Shown: positions 5,609-7,597 of the stretch, in pieces | Layout: each line of letters opens with the position of its first letter | How positions within the stretch are numbered: the first letter of the stretch is position 1 | NCBI GenBank assembly: GCA_945869715.1 | Contig: CAMBPP010000070.1 | Location: 1 to 7,597, forward strand | Length of the DNA stretch: 7,597 nt | Direction: 5' to 3' | From: Bifidobacterium breve | GTDB taxonomy: Bacteria; Actinomycetota; Acidimicrobiia; Acidimicrobiales; Ilumatobacteraceae | Notes under the pieces: generated by a model | Seen by the model: only the letters and a program-made list of their open reading frames with translations | What the model was told of the DNA's origin: nothing | The model's database searches: none | Position numbers and translations under genes: made by a program

Positions 5609-6916
5609 GTGGCAGTAACTGAACGTGGCTCCGACGCAATGCGTTTGTACCTCAATGAAATTGGTCAGCACACGTTGCTCACGTCCGACGATGAACGTCG
5701 TTTAGGTAAACTCATCAAAGATGGTCTCGTTGCTGTTGAGCGCCTCACCGGCGACCAACCCATCGATGCAGGCGAGAAGCGCACACTGCGTCGAGCAGCG
5801 CAAGAGGGTCAAGCTGCAAAAACGCACATGGTGCAAGCCAACTTGCGCTTAGTCGTTTCAATTGCACGTCGTTACGACGGCAAAGACCTGCAACTTGCCG
5901 ACCTCGTGCAAGAGGGAAACATCGGTCTCATGCGCGCTGTCGACAAATACGACTATGAAAAGGGCTTTAAGTTTTCCACTTATGCCACATGGTGGATTCG
6001 TCAAGCAATGACGCGGGCAATGGCCGACCAAGGCCGTAACATTCGCATTCCTACGCACATGATGGAACTCGTCAACCGAGTGCAGCGCACCGAGCGTGAA
6101 TTGACAGCCGAACTTGAGCGCGACCCCAGCCCCGAGGAAGTGGCTCATCGGTGTGGCTTAGAAGTAGGAAAAGTACTGGAACTCATGCAATACGCCTTTG
6201 GCACAGTCAGCCTCGACACGCCACTAGGTGACGATGGCGACGGGGGAGCCTGGGTCGACATCATTGCGGATGAAAAAGTAGAAGCACCGAACTCTGCCGC
6301 TGAACGACATGCCCTCATTAATCTTGTTGAAGCAGAACTCGATGGTCTACCTGAACGCGATTGTGAAATTCTTATGATGCGCTTTGGTATCTCACGTCAG
6401 CCGCGCCCCTTCGACGAAGTGGCATCGCAATTTGGTATCGCAAAAGAACACGTGCGGAACATCATTAAAGAACTTGTTCATTGCACAAATCACGAACTTG
6501 CTGCCAAAATCAAACGCTCTCCCACTGAGACCGAAGAAATAGAAGCCGAGAAAGTGCTTGAACTCATACCTGAAGCCTTCGGCGCGTTACGCAACGATTG
6601 TCCACTGACCGACAATGCCGATGCAAAAGCGTGGGCTGTTGCTATTGCTCATGAAAAGAACGAGACATTCGACTCTGCAGCAGAACGCGCCGCACATATT
6701 GCTCTTGTGCGTTTGGGGCTGAAACATCTTGCCGAGATGGACTGCGAAATTTTGAAGCAGCACTTTGGTGTTCGCCGTCGTCCGCGCACCCTCGATGAAG
6801 TGGCATCGGAAATTAAGGTCACTCGCGAACGTATTCGTCAAATTGAACAAAAAACGCTGGCGCGGATGCGCCACCCCCATAATTCTGCTCGTCTTCGGGG
6901 CTTTCTCGATGACTAA
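5609..6916 (+). CDS. Primary-type sigma-70 factor with tandemly duplicated region 3.1-4
   Basis: This 435-residue sigma factor directs RNA polymerase to promoters. There is no region 1.1. Region 1.2 spans about 8-39 (DAMRLYLNEIGQ). Regions 2.1-2.4 span about 70-148 and are canonical of the primary group, with ANLRLVVSIARRY, DLVQEGNIGLMRAVDKYDY and STYATWWIRQAMTRA; the -10-reading Q132 and T135 are kept. Region 3.0 retains H150 and E153. Residues 188-285 (region 3.1, the 3.2 finger and region 4) are then repeated without gaps at 315-412. Copy 1 keeps the finger DTPLGDDGD (203-211), but its helix-turn-helix reads AKEHVRNII (278-286). Copy 2 has the diverged finger DCPLTDNAD and a canonical TRERIRQIE (405-413), ending RGFLDD like sigma-70. 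The position after dnaG supports a housekeeping role. GTG is chosen because region 1.2 starts soon after it and a TAGGCT hexamer lies 6 nt upstream. Confidence 0.93.
   Translation: MAVTERGSDAMRLYLNEIGQHTLLTSDDERRLGKLIKDGLVAVERLTGDQPIDAGEKRTLRRAAQEGQAAKTHMVQANLRLVVSIARRYDGKDLQLADLVQEGNIGLMRAVDKYDYEKGFKFSTYATWWIRQAMTRAMADQGRNIRIPTHMMELVNRVQRTERELTAELERDPSPEEVAHRCGLEVGKVLELMQYAFGTVSLDTPLGDDGDGGAWVDIIADEKVEAPNSAAERHALINLVEAELDGLPERDCEILMMRFGISRQPRPFDEVASQFGIAKEHVRNIIKELVHCTNHELAAKIKRSPTETEEIEAEKVLELIPEAFGALRNDCPLTDNADAKAWAVAIAHEKNETFDSAAERAAHIALVRLGLKHLAEMDCEILKQHFGVRRRPRTLDEVASEIKVTRERIRQIEQKTLARMRHPHNSARLRGFLDD
6170..6463 (+). repeat. Sigma-factor internal duplication, copy 1 (residues 188-285)
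   Basis: This copy starts at KVLEL and includes the region 3.2 finger DTPLGDDGD, the linker with NSAAER (228-233), DCEIL (251-255) and DEVAS (269-273). It aligns to copy 2 with a constant offset of 127 residues and no gap. By hand count 50 of 98 residues are identical. Similarity falls away after residue 285, where copy 1 reads IKELVHCTN rather than the family's usual E-x-K-x-L-x-x-x-RHP tail. Many synonymous codon positions differ between the copies, so the duplication is not recent. Confidence 0.9.
6551..6844 (+). repeat. Sigma-factor internal duplication, copy 2 (residues 315-412)
   Basis: This is the second copy, beginning with KVLEL and sharing DSAAER (355-360), DCEIL (378-382), HFG (385-387) and DEVAS (396-400) with copy 1. 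It contains a canonical region 4.2 recognition helix and continues to a normal sigma-70 C-terminus (RHP at 421-423, then RGFLDD). Its finger segment has lost the acidic GDDGD pattern and reads TDNAD. Confidence 0.9.
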
Positions 6917-6938
6917 AAGCACCCTGCGCTGATAACCT
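6909..6938 (+). promoter_or_regulatory. Candidate tRNA-Asn promoter (ATGACT, 18-nt spacer, TAACCT)
   Basis: A -35-like ATGACT (6909-6914) overlaps the end of the sigma gene. TAACCT (6933-6938) fits TAnnnT and would start transcription near 6945, about 6 nt before the mature tRNA. The -35 matches TTGACA at only four positions, so this is a weak call. Confidence 0.4.
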
Positions 6939-6950
6939 GCGTTACGCCTT

Positions 6951-7023
6951 TCCGGGGTAGCTCAGTTGGCAGAGCAACGGACTGTTAATCCGTTTGTCGA
7001 GGGTTCGAGCCCCTCCCCCGGAG
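6951..7023 (+). tRNA. tRNA-Asn(GTT)
   Basis: This is a complete 73-nt cloverleaf. The acceptor stem TCCGGGG (6951-6957) pairs with CCCCGGA (7016-7022), with discriminator G7023. The D stem is GCTC/GAGC (6960-6963, 6972-6975). The anticodon stem ACGGA/TCCGT (6977-6981, 6989-6993) encloses the loop CTGTTAA with anticodon GTT at 6984-6986, reading Asn AAC/AAU. The T stem GAGGG/CCCTC (6999-7003, 7011-7015) encloses TTCGAGC. The variable loop is 5 nt and there is no intron. CCA is not encoded, so it must be added by a CCA-adding enzyme. The next base, 7024, is already the last base of the stop codon of the convergent monooxygenase gene. Confidence 0.97.
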
Positions 7024-7597
7024 CTACTGCATTGCCTCGGCAAGCAGCTCCATCGACCTCAGTCGAGCCGGAGTGTTCTCGCAATGGTGTACCACCATTA
7101 GCTCATCGGGTTCTACGGCATGCAGAAACGCGTTGACCTTCTCTTTCACGAGTTGTGTGTCGCCTACCGCGCTGTAGGTAAGAATCTGGTTCAGATACTG
7201 CGCTCGCGGTGAATTGAGGAGGTCGGTCACTTCCTCATCGCTCAGCCTGTTGCCTGGTCCGCCAAACAGAGCCTTGGCAAATACGCGACGCCGGCGCTCG
7301 AGTTGCCGCTCGGCATCGGCTGTGGTGTCGGCAGCAATAATGTTCATGCTCGCCATTGCATGTGGCTTGTCGAGTTGGGCCGATGGCGTGAAGCGTTCAC
7401 GATAAATATGCAGTGCTTCATGCAGGTGTTGTGGTGCAAAATGCGAGGCAAAAGCAAAAGGCAAGCCCAACACCGCTGCAAGTTGTGCACCGAAGAGCGA
7501 AGAGCCCAAAATATATAGCGGAACAAATGTGCCGTAACCCGGAGTCGCTTGCACGTGTTCAACGCGCGAATTGTGCGAGAGGAAACCTTGCAGTTCT
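7024..7597 (-). CDS. Luciferase-like (LLM class) flavin monooxygenase, C-terminal part (5' end beyond window)
   Basis: The last 190 residues are visible; the frame stays open to the right edge of the window, so the true start lies outside. The segment VPLYILGSSLFGAQLAA followed by LGLPFAFASHFAP, then an ALHIYRERFTPS stretch and a NIIAAD strand, is characteristic of the luciferase-like superfamily, and of the YhbW/MsnO8-type subgroup in particular as I recall those sequences. Such enzymes are TIM-barrel proteins that use reduced flavin and oxygen; the substrate here is unknown. The visible part ends normally for the subgroup (VEPDELMVVHH... RLRSMELLAEA). The TAG stop (complement of 7024-7026) directly abuts the tRNA-Asn 3' end on the other strand, so tRNA transcripts must end within or antisense to this gene. 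Confidence 0.88.
   Translation of the reverse strand, partial: ELQGFLSHNSRVEHVQATPGYGTFVPLYILGSSLFGAQLAAVLGLPFAFASHFAPQHLHEALHIYRERFTPSAQLDKPHAMASMNIIAADTTADAERQLERRRRVFAKALFGGPGNRLSDEEVTDLLNSPRAQYLNQILTYSAVGDTQLVKEKVNAFLHAVEPDELMVVHHCENTPARLRSMELLAEAMQ

Noticed and set aside
6170..6844. The sigma duplication as an assembly error or as two sigma genes fused by a sequencing frameshift
   Set aside because: An assembly duplicate would be nearly identical at the nucleotide level, but the copies share only about half their residues and differ at many synonymous positions. The frame is continuous with a constant offset and no sign of a frameshift.
1..7597. Mobile elements, CRISPR arrays, attachment sites, riboswitches
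   Set aside because: I saw no transposase or integrase motifs, terminal repeats, regularly spaced repeats or long untranslated leaders. A tRNA gene is present, but no integrase or repeated tRNA 3' end is visible.

Overview
This 7.6 kb window reads as chromosomal DNA from a compact, moderate-GC actinobacterium (roughly 50-55% G+C by spot counts). I infer a relative of the Acidimicrobiia/Ilumatobacter-type aquatic lineages. The basis is the actinobacterial style of leaderless promoters (TAnnnT immediately before the start codon), the actinobacterial look of the pyruvate phosphate dikinase, and very tight gene packing. The phylum is fairly likely; the class is a guess that needs a database search. 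There are no insertion sequences, phage genes or CRISPR arrays.

Layout, left to right. (1) The last 50 codons of a GcvT/YgfZ-type folate-binding protein (+). (2) A convergent M50 (site-2 type) membrane metalloprotease with a TPR-like tail (-). (3) Divergent from it, a full pyruvate, phosphate dikinase, ppdK (+). (4) A 63-nt gap holding a perfect 10-bp inverted repeat that overlaps the likely dnaG promoter. (5) DNA primase dnaG (+). (6) Only 15 nt later, a primary-type sigma-70 factor (+) whose region 3.1-to-4 segment is duplicated in tandem. (7) tRNA-Asn(GTT) (+). (8) The C-terminal part of a convergent luciferase-like monooxygenase (-), whose stop codon abuts the tRNA. Between annotated genes I count only 135 nt (under 2% of the window).

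How the parts relate. dnaG followed by a primary-type sigma gene recalls the macromolecular-synthesis operon (dnaG-rpoD/sigA) of many bacteria, here without rpsU. ppdK, dnaG and the sigma gene each lack a convincing Shine-Dalgarno. Each instead has a hexamer TAGnCT ending exactly 6 nt before the GTG/ATG, so all three are probably transcribed from their own promoters as leaderless mRNAs.

The most unusual item is the sigma factor. After a normal region 1.2, 2 and 3.0, residues 188-285 are repeated without gaps as residues 315-412 (50 of 98 identical by hand count). The copies look complementarily degenerate: copy 1 keeps the region 3.2 'finger' motif but has lost most of the canonical region 4.2 signature, whereas copy 2 keeps a canonical region 4.2 and C-terminus but has a diverged finger.
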